Part shown: piece by piece, positions 20,810-29,805 of the stretch
How positions within the stretch are numbered: the first letter of the stretch is position 1
Layout: every line of letters begins with the position of its first letter
Source of the DNA: Bradyrhizobium sp. Rc3b
GTDB taxonomy: Bacteria; Pseudomonadota; Alphaproteobacteria; Rhizobiales; Xanthobacteraceae
Reading direction: 5' to 3'
Length of the DNA stretch: 52,764 nt
NCBI RefSeq assembly: GCF_900114915.1
Contig: NZ_FOUS01000027.1
Coordinates: 1 to 52,764, forward strand
Notes under the pieces: model-generated
Databases searched by the model: none
Told to the model about the DNA's origin: nothing
What the model saw: only the letters and a program-made list of their open reading frames with translations
Position numbers and translations under genes: made by a program

Positions 20810-21641
20810 CGTCGAGCGGAGCCATGCCGTAGGTAGCCTATGGCTACCGTGCGGCCGCGCTGGGGTAGTCTGTCGCCAGTTGTCTCGATCGATGCTCCAT
20901 GTCCGTGAGGCTCGCATCAATACTGCCGTCGCATTGACCGGCCGTGCTTACATCCGCGTCACCTTTGCGCCGCTGAAATCGCCGATGGCTGGGTCGCCGG
21001 TCGCTGCCACCACGGCGGACGATCGCCGTAGTGAAACGGTCGCTCGAACGCTGAACTCAAGCGTCGACACCTCATTCTTCGGTCGAGGGGTTCTACTTCG
21101 TCTCTGTTGTTCCGTGCAGCAGCGATCGGAAAATTCTTGTGTAATGAAGTAATCAGGCGAAAACTGAAGCGACAACGCACGGAAACGAAGGAGAAGCTTA
21201 CGATCGAGCGGTTTCCTGCTGGCTTTTACCATTATCCTGACGGCACATGAATCGTCGCAGCGCACGGCGAATGCGGGTGATCTGGGTCCCGCAAAAAGGG
21301 TAAGCCGCTGGCAACAGCTAAAGCTGAAATCCTATGGCTCAGATTTTCATGGAAACGGTGACGGTTAGGGAAGGCGGAGTGGAAGGGTTGAGGATCTTCC
21401 AAAATCTAAAGCGCGTTAACTCGACCAATGCTTGGCCGCTGAATGAACCGCCTCGTCTTTTCCTCGACAAAAATGGCGCGCGAGCGGCGACAACGTGGAA
21501 TGCATCGGGGGTGTAAAACTAGACTCTGTCCTGCACGCTTTGAACGGGCTTGGAACGCTTATTCCACGCCGTCAGAAAGGCATTTCCGTTCTTTGCTTCA
21601 AAGGCACTGCAGCCGGCAATCGAACTTAGAGTGAGCACGCG
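20810..21641. other. Gene-free stretch before methylaspartate ammonia-lyase
   Basis: About 830 bases with only short ORFs that I do not recognise on either strand. It probably contains the promoter for the gene at 21642 and decayed sequence. Confidence 0.5.
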
Positions 21642-22925
21642 ATGAGCATCTTCCCCACAATAAGAGACGTTATCCTTGCTTCTGGGAACGGAAGCTTCTT
21701 TTATGATGATCAAGCTGCGATACGGGCTGGCGTTGTTCAGGATGGTTTTCGTTATCTCGGGGCACCGGTGACGCCAGGATTCACCACGATTCGTATGCCA
21801 TCTCGGTCGCTCAGCATTGGCCTTGTGTTGTCGGACGATGCGATCGTCTGGGGCGATATGATGAGCGTACAATACTCAGGCGCAGGCGGTCGTGACCCAC
21901 TGTTTCAAGTCGACGCAATTGAAAGACTCGCCAGATCTGTCGTAATCCCGCGGCTTCTTTCCGCTGACGTGTCTAGTTTCCTCGGTGCTTGTGACCGCGT
22001 CCTCGCAAGCCACAACGAGACGCGATTACCGCTTGCCATCGAATACGGTGTGAGCCAAGCTTTGCTTCGCGCTACTGCTCATTTTGCACGGACCACACTC
22101 GCCGAGGTGATCTGTTCGGAATTCTCTTTGCCATTGCCGGATCAGCCTGTTCCAATCTACGCTCAGAGTGGGGATTCGAGAGAAGTCAACGTCGATAAGA
22201 TGATCCTCAAGTCTGTCGACATCCTTCCGCACGGATTGATCAACTCGCGAGAAAAATTCGGCGCTTCCGGCGAGACGTTTCGTGACTTCGTCAAATGGGT
22301 CGCCAAACGCATAGCGGAAGTTGGAGAGCCCGGGTATCGTCCTATCTTGCATTTTGACGTTTATGGTTGGATCGGTCTCGAGATTGGAATGGAAGCGGTG
22401 AAAATCGCTGATTTCATCGCGCGGCTTGCGGACGAAGTCCCCGGTTACCGAATTCATATTGAATGTCCGGCAGACTTCGGGTCAACGGAAGCTCAGCTTG
22501 ACGAATATGCAAGGATCGTCGCGCTTCTCGACAGGCGCGGCACAGAAGCTCGGATTGTGGTCGACGAGCGATGCAATACGCTTGACGAAATCCGGCTCTT
22601 CGCTGAAGCAAAAGCGGCTCACCTGGTTCAGATTAAGATGCCGGACGTCGGTTCGATCGCCGATAGTGCCAGCGCCGTCCTGGTTTGCAGGGAAAATGAC
22701 GTCGGCGCATACGTTGGGGGAAGCTGTACCGAAACAGACCTGTCGGCGAGGGCGGCGGTCAACATCGCAGTTGCGACACAGGCTGATATGATGCTCGCGA
22801 AGCCTGGGATGGGGGTTGATGAGGCCATCTCAATCGTCGGGAATGAGCAGAACAGATTGCTTTCCGTTCTTAATTATCGGCGTTTCCGGAACCCGATCCG
22901 CAATGTCGGGACGGCATCCGCATGA
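21642..22925 (+). CDS. Methylaspartate ammonia-lyase
   Basis: A 427-residue enolase-superfamily enzyme that deaminates (2S,3S)-3-methylaspartate to mesaconate. The residues that would bind Mg are where the clostridial/Citrobacter enzymes have them: Asp239 in HFDVYG, Glu274 in HIECPADFG and Asp308 in VVDERCNT. The presumed base Lys332 is in QIKMPDVG, and His197 in LPHGLIN fits the second catalytic residue. The C-terminal stretch CTETDLSARAA...MMLAKPGMGVDEA is highly characteristic. Residue numbers are counted from the ATG at 21642 (upstream AGAGTGAGC); equivalence to the known enzyme is by motif. Neither glutamate mutase subunit is in the window, so the source of methylaspartate is unknown. 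It overlaps by four bases a CoA-transferase that is now broken. Confidence 0.92.
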   Translation: MSIFPTIRDVILASGNGSFFYDDQAAIRAGVVQDGFRYLGAPVTPGFTTIRMPSRSLSIGLVLSDDAIVWGDMMSVQYSGAGGRDPLFQVDAIERLARSVVIPRLLSADVSSFLGACDRVLASHNETRLPLAIEYGVSQALLRATAHFARTTLAEVICSEFSLPLPDQPVPIYAQSGDSREVNVDKMILKSVDILPHGLINSREKFGASGETFRDFVKWVAKRIAEVGEPGYRPILHFDVYGWIGLEIGMEAVKIADFIARLADEVPGYRIHIECPADFGSTEAQLDEYARIVALLDRRGTEARIVVDERCNTLDEIRLFAEAKAAHLVQIKMPDVGSIADSASAVLVCRENDVGAYVGGSCTETDLSARAAVNIAVATQADMMLAKPGMGVDEAISIVGNEQNRLLSVLNYRRFRNPIRNVGTASA

Positions 22926-23560
22926 GAAAGCCGCTCGAAGGTATTACTGTCGTTACGGTTGAGCAAGCGGTAGCAGCGCCTTATGCTTCTTCGCGCCTTG
23001 GGGATGCTGGGGCACGCGTCGTCAAAGTCGAACGCCCAGAAGGGGACTTCGCGCGAAGCTACGACAAGCTCGTTAAGGGCCAGAGTGCGTATTTCGTTTG
23101 GCTAAATCGCGGGAAATAGTCAATCTGCCTCGACCTGACCCTCGATGAAGACCGAGCAGTTCTCGATGCGATGGTTGCCGAGGCGGATGTTTTCATCCAG
23201 AATCTAAAACCCGGTAGCATCGCAAGGCTTGGTTCCGCAGATCTTCGCAAGCGCTTTCCCAGCCTGATAACCTGTGACATCTCTGGATTGGCGGCGAAGG
23301 CGTCCTATCGCATTTGAAAGCGTATGATCTAATCGTGCAAGCGGAAACTAGGCTTTGCGCGATACCGGGACAGTAGATGGCCCGGCGCGCGTCGGTGTCT
23401 GTGTGTGATATTTCAGCTGGCATGACCGCTCTGAATGCCATTTTGCAGGCGCTCCTCACACGTGAACGCACCGGAGAAGGAGCGACTATTCAAGTCTCGC
23501 TTATATTCCGGTCCTTCAATACGATTACAGCGGCTACCACAGTGCGCGGGCGGGAGTAAA
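22922..23560 (+). pseudogene. CaiB/BaiF-type CoA-transferase, decayed (possible mesaconate CoA-transferase)
   Basis: It starts with an ATGA overlap to the ammonia-lyase and reads MRKPLEGITVVTVEQAVAAP, SRLGDAGARVVKVERPEGDFARSYD, and an FVWLNRGK segment followed by an in-frame TAG at 23117-23119. The frame then resumes (CLDLTLDEDRAVLDAMVAEADVF, NLKPGSIARLG, LITCDISG), is lost near 23285, and reappears near 23370 (GPARVGVSVCDISAGMTALNAI and LLTRERTGEGATIQVSL) before breaking off. The C-terminal half is missing. Coupling to methylaspartate ammonia-lyase suggests it once activated mesaconate as the CoA ester; that is inference. Confidence 0.85.
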
Positions 23561-23599
23561 CCACCCGAAGATCTGCAATCGTTTCCTGAGTTTTAGCTT

Positions 23600-23950
23600 C
23601 CGCATGTTCCAGAAACCGCCAGGCTAATCGGTCGGGAGCAGCTTCAGTTCGTGCGGCGCGACGCCTTTCTGATCAATATCGCCTGCGGCTCGTTAATTGC
23701 AGAACACGAGCTCATCGAGGCACTCCAAGCGGGCACCATTGCCGGAGCCCTCCTCGACGTATTCGAGCGAGAGCCACTTCCGGCGGACAGCCCGCTGTGG
23801 ACGATGCCCAACGTCATCGTCACTCCACATGTTGCCGGTTGGCTGAGTGACTACAACACTCGCGTACTGGAGATCTTCAGCGACAATCTGCAGCGATTCC
23901 TCGAAAAGAAGCCCCTGCGGAACGTGGTCGACCTGAAGCGAGGGTACTAA
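23600..23950 (+). pseudogene. D-2-hydroxyacid dehydrogenase, C-terminal fragment
   Basis: The frame reads HVPETARLIGREQL, then VRRDAFLINIACGSLIAEHEL, LLDVFEREPLPADSPLW, VIVTPHVAGW and the ending NVVDLKRGY. This is the last third of a 2-hydroxyacid dehydrogenase, including the catalytic Glu and His regions. The usual Arg of the NIARG motif is Cys here. The N-terminal substrate and NAD domains are missing. The intact gene at 40963 is clearly related and ends the same way (NLIDLRRGY), so this is a decayed paralogue. Confidence 0.85.
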
Positions 23951-24014
23951 CCAGCGCGCTCAGTACTTTGAGACGATCGTGGTCTGGTTCAATAAAGAGG
24001 AAACGAGAGCGTAA

Positions 24015-24140
24015 CATCGCCGCTGCGATCTGGCCGCGGCCTATCGCCTGATTGCCCACTTCGGCATGGATCATCTGATCTACACTCATCCGTCGGCACG
24101 TCTGCCTAGCAAGGAACATGGTTTCCTGCTCAATCCGTAG
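24015..24140 (+). pseudogene. Class II aldolase/adducin-family N-terminal scrap
   Basis: In the frame ending at the TAG at 24138-24140 the sequence reads DLAAAYRLIAHFGMDHLIYT followed by HPSARLPSKEHGFLLNP. This matches the start of class II aldolase-like proteins, where the first His of the metal site lies in the TH.SAR motif. An upstream stop in the same frame shows the start is lost, and an IS21 remnant follows directly. Too short to encode anything useful. Confidence 0.65.
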
Positions 24141-24162
24141 CACGGAATTGCGGCTTGAACTC

Positions 24163-24228
24163 TTCTGTTTCTGTTTCTGTTTCTGTTTCTGTTTCTGTTT
24201 CTGTTTCTGTTTCTGTTTCTGTTTCTGT
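24163..24228 (+). repeat. Perfect hexanucleotide tandem repeat, 11 copies of TTCTGT
   Basis: Eleven uninterrupted TTCTGT units (66 bases). They would encode alternating Phe-Cys on the plus strand and Thr-Glu on the minus strand. The array lies between the aldolase scrap and the end of the IS21 remnant. Confidence 0.97.
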
Positions 24229-24244
24229 TGCGGTTGCTGCGGGC

Positions 24245-25460
24245 ATGTGGCAGCGCCTTGGCGTTATCCAAGCGCAGCGACATGGCCACAGCGTCACGAG
24301 CTCAGCTTTCGGGCGGGTTTGGGGCTTCGGCGCAGGGCTCTCGCCGGTGAGGTCGAGCCGATGAGCATTGTGGACGAGGCGGTCGAGCACGGCGTCGGCA
24401 TAGATGGGATCTCCAATGAGCACATGGCACTGGTCCACGGGAGGGCGTTGAGGCGATCGAGGGTCGCGTGGTCTCCTAATTGTAGTAACGCGGTCCGCGG
24501 ATGTTGGCATGCAGGATCGGCGCATCGTCCGCGGAGCGTTGATGAGTGGACGCCGATCGAGATTGCTGGCGAGGATCGACTTGACCGAGCCGTAGGTGCG
24601 CGCGCCGATGTCGATTGCCCGCGCAGGCGCGACGTCCAGCCGTTCGCGCCCATAGGAGGCGGCAAGCCTGAGGATGCTGAGGCAGGTGGGGAAGCCTTGC
24701 TCGGGGTGCGAACGCTCGTCGAGAATGAGGTCGCACAACGTGCTGGTCGCCGGCCCGATCGCGGCAGTCCTGGCGGATACGCGCAATGGTCCAGCCGGCG
24801 TAGCGCCGATGGCTCGAAGCCATGTGTTCCGGCCCGTGGTCTTGCCGCTCATGCGCTGATGCGCGGCAATCCGCTCGCCCTTGTGGAAGATCTCGAAGGT
24901 GCGGGTGGCGAACCGCACCTCGACCTCAGCGCGGGCGAAAGCCATGCGGGACGCTGTAGTACTGCTTCTCCACTTCGACGTGATAATCGAGGCGGACACT
25001 CGGCGTAGGGGCCCGCCGGCAACGGCTTGAGCGCCAGCCGGTCGACCTCCTCAAGAAACCTGCGGCGCGGTACGCCGAGCCCCCGGATCAACCGCTCCTC
25101 GTTGAGCCGCATGAGCAACTCGCCAATCACCGCATTGACGTCGGCAAAGGCTGTAGAAGGTGCGATGGCGCAGGCGACGAGGAGCCAACGCTGGACAATC
25201 AGGACGGCTTGCTCGACCTTCGCCTTATCGCGCGGCCACGCCGGCAATATGGCAGTGCCGTAATGCGCCGCCATCTCCGCGTAAGTGCGATGATCTGCGG
25301 GTCGTAGAGGCGCGCCTTGATAACCGCGATCTACGGCTGGCGTGCGATCTCGACGACAACGACGCGATGATCCTAAAACACCACGGCTCGCTCACGGTCG
25401 GGCGCCGTGGCTGAGGCGTTCTAAAACTTGTACACTTGGAGCGAACCTGCCGCATCTAGA
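24245..25460 (-). mobile_element. IS21-family remnant (istA pieces and the end of istB)
   Basis: Minus-strand pieces spell an IS21 transposase IstA in several frames: HYGTAILPAWPRDKAKVEQA, LGVPRRRFLEEVDRLALKPLP, ARAEVEVRFATRTFEIFHKG, SSHRRYAGWTIARIR, and LILDERSHPEQGFPTCLSIL running on to SYGRERLDVAPARAIDIGA. The N-terminal helix-turn-helix and most of the DDE region are missing. Beyond it (24480 down to about 24320) only the first residues of the helper ATPase IstB (LGDHATLDRLNAL) and its last ones (GDPIYADAVLDRLVHNAHRL) remain, joined by a deletion of the whole ATPase core. At least four frameshifts; the element is dead. Confidence 0.8.
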
Positions 25461-25539
25461 TCGCGGCCACGCAAGGCGGGAAAAGTAGTCGCACAAACCG
25501 GCTCAACCGTTGGGAGGGCTTTACCACGCCCTGTTCTCG

Positions 25540-25740
25540 ACGGAAGGGGATCGCGGCGCCGAGCGCGCTGCGGTGATGGCCACGCTCATCATGACAGCGC
25601 GTCTCGATGACATCGACCCGAAAGCCTGGCTTGCCGACGTATTCGCGCGCATCGCCGATCTGCCGCAGAACCGTCTGCGCGAGCTGTTGCCCTGGAACTG
25701 GACGCCTTCTGCGCAGACACCCTCCACCCAGGAGGCGTAG
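25540..25740 (+). pseudogene. IS66 TnpC C-terminal fragment
   Basis: The frame reads DRGAERAAVMATLIMTARLD then DIDPKAWLADVFARIADLP and ends with RLRELLPWNW, the conserved C-terminus of IS66-type TnpC. Everything upstream is missing. Confidence 0.8.
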
Positions 25741-25746
25741 CCATGC

Positions 25747-25977
25747 ATGTCAACGAGATTTATGCCTCTTCACCTTTGCTTCGCTAAGGACCTCGGAGAA
25801 GACGAGGAATGTATCTGGGACGTGGCCAATGGAATGGACACAGAGGATGGCGTTGCCTGGGTTTACGCAATTGGTGACGACCAGGTCATGGCGTTCGCCG
25901 TCTTCGGCATCCAGAGCCTGACCGAGCTCATCAGGCACAGGGAGGACCCCGGACTCCTCAAGCGCTGGAATCGGTGA
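25747..25977 (+). CDS. Small acidic protein of unknown function
   Basis: A 76-residue ORF starting six bases after the IS66 TnpC stop codon. It contains GEDEECIWDVANGMDTEDG, WVYAIGDDQVMAFAVFGI and LTELIRHR. It is acidic and could fold as a small alpha/beta domain. I do not recognise the family. Position and spacing suggest a passenger of the IS66-type element. The ATG at 25762 is an alternative start. Confidence 0.4.
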   Translation: MSTRFMPLHLCFAKDLGEDEECIWDVANGMDTEDGVAWVYAIGDDQVMAFAVFGIQSLTELIRHREDPGLLKRWNR

Positions 25978-26454
25978 GCCCCCTGTCCGCGGTCTAGCTC
26001 GGATGGATAGACAAAAAAGGTCTTGCACTACCTGATCAAGATCGTCCCCGGCTCGGCGGTTATCCGGTTATCCTGCCCGCGCCAGCGATCCGCCGCCCGG
26101 CAATACCGTCGCGTGGCGCAGGCTGTCACGCCTCACCGGCATCGCGCTGGGCGTCATGGTCGGACGAGAATTTGTGGGTAATTGAAAGCTCAACCGGAGG
26201 AATACGCAGCGAGTGATCCGCCTAATCATGGATCGAAGCGCTTGTTGGCGCGCGCTGCCAAGGGCACGCGCGCCGGAACAAGCCGCAGACGCGCTCCGCG
26301 ATAAGTACGAGCTCGGCGTCCACATTGTGAACCGCGGTTCCAATCGCCGATCAACGCGAGCGAGTATGGTCGCGAGCCCGTTGCTTATTGTTCAGGTCAG
26401 ATCGAAGAAGTCGGTTTCGTCCTCAGAATTATAGAAGACGAAATAGCCGTCGGT
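25978..26454. other. Gene-free stretch
   Basis: No recognisable gene or RNA on either strand. It separates the mobile-element debris from the minus-strand amidohydrolase operon region. Confidence 0.5.
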
Positions 26455-27837
26455 TCAATCCAGCTTATAAAGCGATCTGTTATTCTTATATAGTATCTTT
26501 CTGGCGCCCTCAATTGCCTCATCGAAACTAAGGCTTCCTCCCACAACGTGTTCAGTGAGAGCCTGTGCCAAGTATCGCTTACCCCAGCGACCAGCGAGCC
26601 AGTAGAGCTCAGGAATCTGAGAGGCGTCACTTGCGTACATTATTTTGGAGAGTGGAACGACCTCCATAACTTGCATGTATCGCTGGAACAGACTCTGATG
26701 CACAAATGGTGTCATGACCGACAATTCAAAATAGCAGTTTGGGTACAAATGACTAAGCCAAGCGGCCTTTCCTACTGACGGATAACCTGCATGTAGAGGA
26801 ATTATTTTAGGCATACGCATTACGTCATCTCGGTCGAAGCGGCACACCTCCTCAAGAAAAAAGGGATCTTGATTGCGAAGTATCACAAAAGGAGCTTCTC
26901 CATCTCCGGTATGAATCTGCATTGGAATGTCGCGCTTTAGGCACTCTTCTAGTGCGATTGTGAAATTGTAGCGGCGGAGATCTTTCGAGATGTTGTAAAC
27001 GGCTTCTCGATCTCTGGGAGGAATCTTGTGAAAGGACTCCCTAAGAGTTTTCCAAGATTCCCGAGCCACCTCACGATCATAAAGTGGCCTGATCAAGCCT
27101 ATAAATGGGAGAAGATAGGACTTCATTCCATAGGATTTTCTTCCATAATTTCCTTCTCCTCCTCCATCGAGCATTTCGTGCATCCTCGTAACGAAGCGAT
27201 GCTCGTACTCCTCGAATGAAATGTCGAGAGGAAAGAGCTCTCTTTGGATCATCTCTATTCTGGCGAGACGGTTGGTGCGGCAGGGCAGTATGGCTTCTTC
27301 AAACCGCGATATCTCGACCGCCCCACAACCTTCAGAAAATCCCGTATCCAGCATAATGTTCTCGTAGTTCACATCCCGGAGCAGGCTGTTTACGTAAGCC
27401 CAGTAATTCTTTCCCCGTTCATTCCTTGCCTCTATGACCGCCTCAAGTCTTGGCTCACAGCTCAAAAACTGCGAGAGCTCCTTAACAAGAAACTTCATGA
27501 ATACGCTTTCAGCAATATCACGAGTGATGCCAGCGACCTTGTTCTGGATATCAAGTGCCTTGTTGAGGTCGTGCCTCGTTTCCTCGTCACCATTTAGCCA
27601 CCGATCATACACGCCCTCTGGAAAGTAATATGCGATACCATAAGCGCCCAAAGATATGCGCTCCACATAGCGCTGCGGAGTCGTTACGGCATCTCGATCG
27701 GTCATCATGTGACAATGCGTGTCGTCGATCGGCAGATTGTTCACTGCCTCAAACACCTTAATGAACTCGGGATGCTGCTTAGAGAGAAACAGCGGGAGAT
27801 GATCAAGTTGACTTGAGGGGTTGATTTGGGCGGTCAT
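26455..27837 (-). CDS. Amidohydrolase of the amidohydrolase-2 / FluG N-domain type
   Basis: A 460-residue TIM-barrel hydrolase. The first metal motif is His41-Cys-His43 in NLPIDDTHCHMM; later landmarks are MQIHTGDGEAPF, IIPLHAGYPSVGKAAWLSHL and the metal-Asp region KIMYASDASQIPELYW. This set resembles the amidohydrolase domain of the fungal/plant FluG and nodulin-like proteins, which in those is fused to a glutamine-synthetase-like domain absent here. I start at the ATG at 27837, giving MTAQINPSS; the extension to 27969 is Arg/Leu-rich and looks non-coding. Codon usage is more AT-rich than the beta-oxidation genes, consistent with transfer. Substrate unknown. The LysR remnant (28116-28714) separates it from the next minus-strand genes. 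Confidence 0.85.
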   Translation of the reverse strand: MTAQINPSSQLDHLPLFLSKQHPEFIKVFEAVNNLPIDDTHCHMMTDRDAVTTPQRYVERISLGAYGIAYYFPEGVYDRWLNGDEETRHDLNKALDIQNKVAGITRDIAESVFMKFLVKELSQFLSCEPRLEAVIEARNERGKNYWAYVNSLLRDVNYENIMLDTGFSEGCGAVEISRFEEAILPCRTNRLARIEMIQRELFPLDISFEEYEHRFVTRMHEMLDGGGEGNYGRKSYGMKSYLLPFIGLIRPLYDREVARESWKTLRESFHKIPPRDREAVYNISKDLRRYNFTIALEECLKRDIPMQIHTGDGEAPFVILRNQDPFFLEEVCRFDRDDVMRMPKIIPLHAGYPSVGKAAWLSHLYPNCYFELSVMTPFVHQSLFQRYMQVMEVVPLSKIMYASDASQIPELYWLAGRWGKRYLAQALTEHVVGGSLSFDEAIEGARKILYKNNRSLYKLD

Positions 27838-28115
27838 CGTCTTCGCAGCTCCCAGTCGGTGGCTCTTTGGCCGCAACGTCAATACGAGATGAAGTGCACA
27901 CTCGCTACGGTTCCAGAATAAGAGGCGCTTTCCGAGCGAACCGAGTGCGCGCCTAAGTGTAGCATGCATTTCTGAGGATGCTTTGAGCTTTACATCCGTG
28001 GGCGACGATGCATTTGTGCATGTACCGCCCCTTTTGTGCAGCTTTTGACCAACAAGCCAAGTCGGCGGGTTGCACTGCGCCGGACACCTTCAGATCGGCT
28101 GGGTAGGATCGATAC

Positions 28116-28714
28116 ATTCGTGGCTCGTCATTCAATTGGTGCCGTTACCACGAACATTTTCGCTGTCGCGGCGAGAGGCCGACATCGTTGTGACGTTGGA
28201 TCGCCCCAAACAGTGGCGACTAATCCTGTCGAAGCTGACCGACTACACACTCAGCGTCTATGCGGCGGAGCAATACCTCAGGCGCGAGGGCCCGATCATA
28301 AGCCAGGACGAACTAGCCGGCCGTTTGTTCGTGACGCATGTCGAGGACATGACTTGCAGCCGCGCCTTGGACTATGCGTCCGTTCTCGGTCGCCTCATGT
28401 CACGCAGATACGAATGCGGCAGCGTCGTCGCGCAAATGGAAGCGGTTCGCGCCGGGCATGACATAGGGATCCTCCACGACTATGCAGCGCAACGGTGTCA
28501 GGAACTGAAGCGCTTGCTGCCCGAGGTAAGGTCCGTGCGCAACTATTGGATCACCTCTCATCCGGATACGCACGAGACACGCCGGGTCCAAGAGGTGCAT
28601 CGGTTCATCTCCGGATCCGTGAAGGCCGCGAGGGCCTCATTCGTATCGGACGACATGGCGAGGGAAGCAGAGGCGGAAGCATTGCACGGCTTCTCCAGAT
28701 TGTCATCCGCTTAG
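28116..28714 (+). pseudogene. LysR-family substrate-binding domain fragment (copy 2)
   Basis: The frame from 28116 carries the same LysR effector domain as 10216-10760 ([43 protein letters not shown]). The DNA-binding half is absent and unrelated sequence precedes it. Here the 3' end is intact and reads to the stop at 28714. It cannot act as a regulator. Confidence 0.85.
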
Positions 28715-28835
28715 CGGACGAGGCGGCGTCAGATGGCGATCAACAGCAAAAGGATTCAGGTGTATCGGCTCGGTAAGAATGGCCCGGATCGAGAGAGATG
28801 TCGTGATCACCAGGACTACGAAACAATCTAGACGA
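28116..28835 (+). repeat. 720-bp direct repeat, copy 2
   Basis: Same orientation as 10216-10935 and 17,900 bases downstream. Its right edge (AAACAATCTAGACGA) overlaps the stop codon of the minus-strand GTPase gene ending at 28828, so the duplication boundary falls at the end of that gene. Confidence 0.88.
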
Positions 28836-29796
28836 TAACGGAACTGGTCCAATGGGCGTGCTTGGAAAGAGCCGCCTCAATAGTCTCTCTTTGCAGGTTC
28901 GTATTATCACCGCTCAGGACAACCACCAGTACACTCTCATGGTACGCATCCAACGGATTGGCCGGCGTTAGCTGAACGTCGCCGCTCGCGATTTGAACGA
29001 GATACCTATTGTTTGCTTGCTCAGATGTGACAATAACACCCTTGATCCGCTCTGCTATTTTTGCCAAATGAGTCAAAGACCGGCGTATCCTCGGTTGGTC
29101 GACCAAATCTTTCGTGCGCAGAACCATGGTGCTGAATGAATTGTCGGCGATCTCAGCGTCGCTCGCGGCGGGAAGCACTTTTGAGGGGCGCCGCGTCAGA
29201 GTAGGTGTGCCGTCCCGCAAGCAGATGGCACTGGCATCGACTTGGCTACGATGGGCGCGTACAATGATCACCTCTGGGTTGAGCTCATGCAAGATCGCGT
29301 CGACATGGGAGAGCCGACTTGCAGGTACAAGGTCGATCTTATTCAGGATCAGCCCGTCGGCCGCTTCGATTTGTCGCTTGACCAGATTGCCGACAAACTT
29401 GTCGTTCAAACGATCGATGATAGTTGAAGCGTCGACCACAGTAATCATGGCTTTGAGGCTCAATTCTCGCATGCCTCGGCTATAGTATGAAATGCGGCAA
29501 GGGTCGCCAACGCCGCTGGCCTCGACCAGAACGCGCTTCAGGTGGGGGCGAAAGGCGACCATCCAATCGAAGGCTTCTCCGAGGCGATCGGTGACGGAGC
29601 AACAGACGCAACCATCTTGAATGCCTAGCATTAGTCCAGCCCCTTTAATCACATGTTGAGCATCGACGTTGATAGGCGCGAGGTCGTTTACGATAACTCC
29701 TGTCTCTTTCGGGTCCCACGTCTGTAAGAGATGATTGACAAGGCTTGATTTGCCCGAGCCGAGATATCCGCCAATTATGATGACATCTAGCGTCAT
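28828..29796 (-). CDS. COG0523/CobW-type GTPase (metal chaperone family), copy 1
   Basis: A 322-residue G3E-family GTPase: Walker A GGYLGSGKSS at residues 9-18, the Zn-binding GCVCC motif with Cys63, Cys65 and Cys66, a switch segment VLVEASGVGDP, NKID at 152-155, and a C-terminal CobW_C-like region. Family members such as ZNG1/ZigA, UreG and NHase activators insert metal into client enzymes using GTP. It follows the amidohydrolase at 29806 with a gap of only 9 bases, so the two are co-transcribed and the amidohydrolase is the likely client (inference). There is no His-rich loop. The ATG at 29796 has only a weak ribosome binding site, fitting coupled translation. Confidence 0.9.
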   Translation of the reverse strand: MTLDVIIIGGYLGSGKSSLVNHLLQTWDPKETGVIVNDLAPINVDAQHVIKGAGLMLGIQDGCVCCSVTDRLGEAFDWMVAFRPHLKRVLVEASGVGDPCRISYYSRGMRELSLKAMITVVDASTIIDRLNDKFVGNLVKRQIEAADGLILNKIDLVPASRLSHVDAILHELNPEVIIVRAHRSQVDASAICLRDGTPTLTRRPSKVLPAASDAEIADNSFSTMVLRTKDLVDQPRIRRSLTHLAKIAERIKGVIVTSEQANNRYLVQIASGDVQLTPANPLDAYHESVLVVVLSGDNTNLQRETIEAALSKHAHWTSSVIV

Positions 29797-29805
29797 TGAT
29801 GTGCT

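Noticed and set aside
24163..24228. CRISPR array
   Set aside because: The repeat is a 6-bp tandem unit with no spacers and no cas genes nearby.
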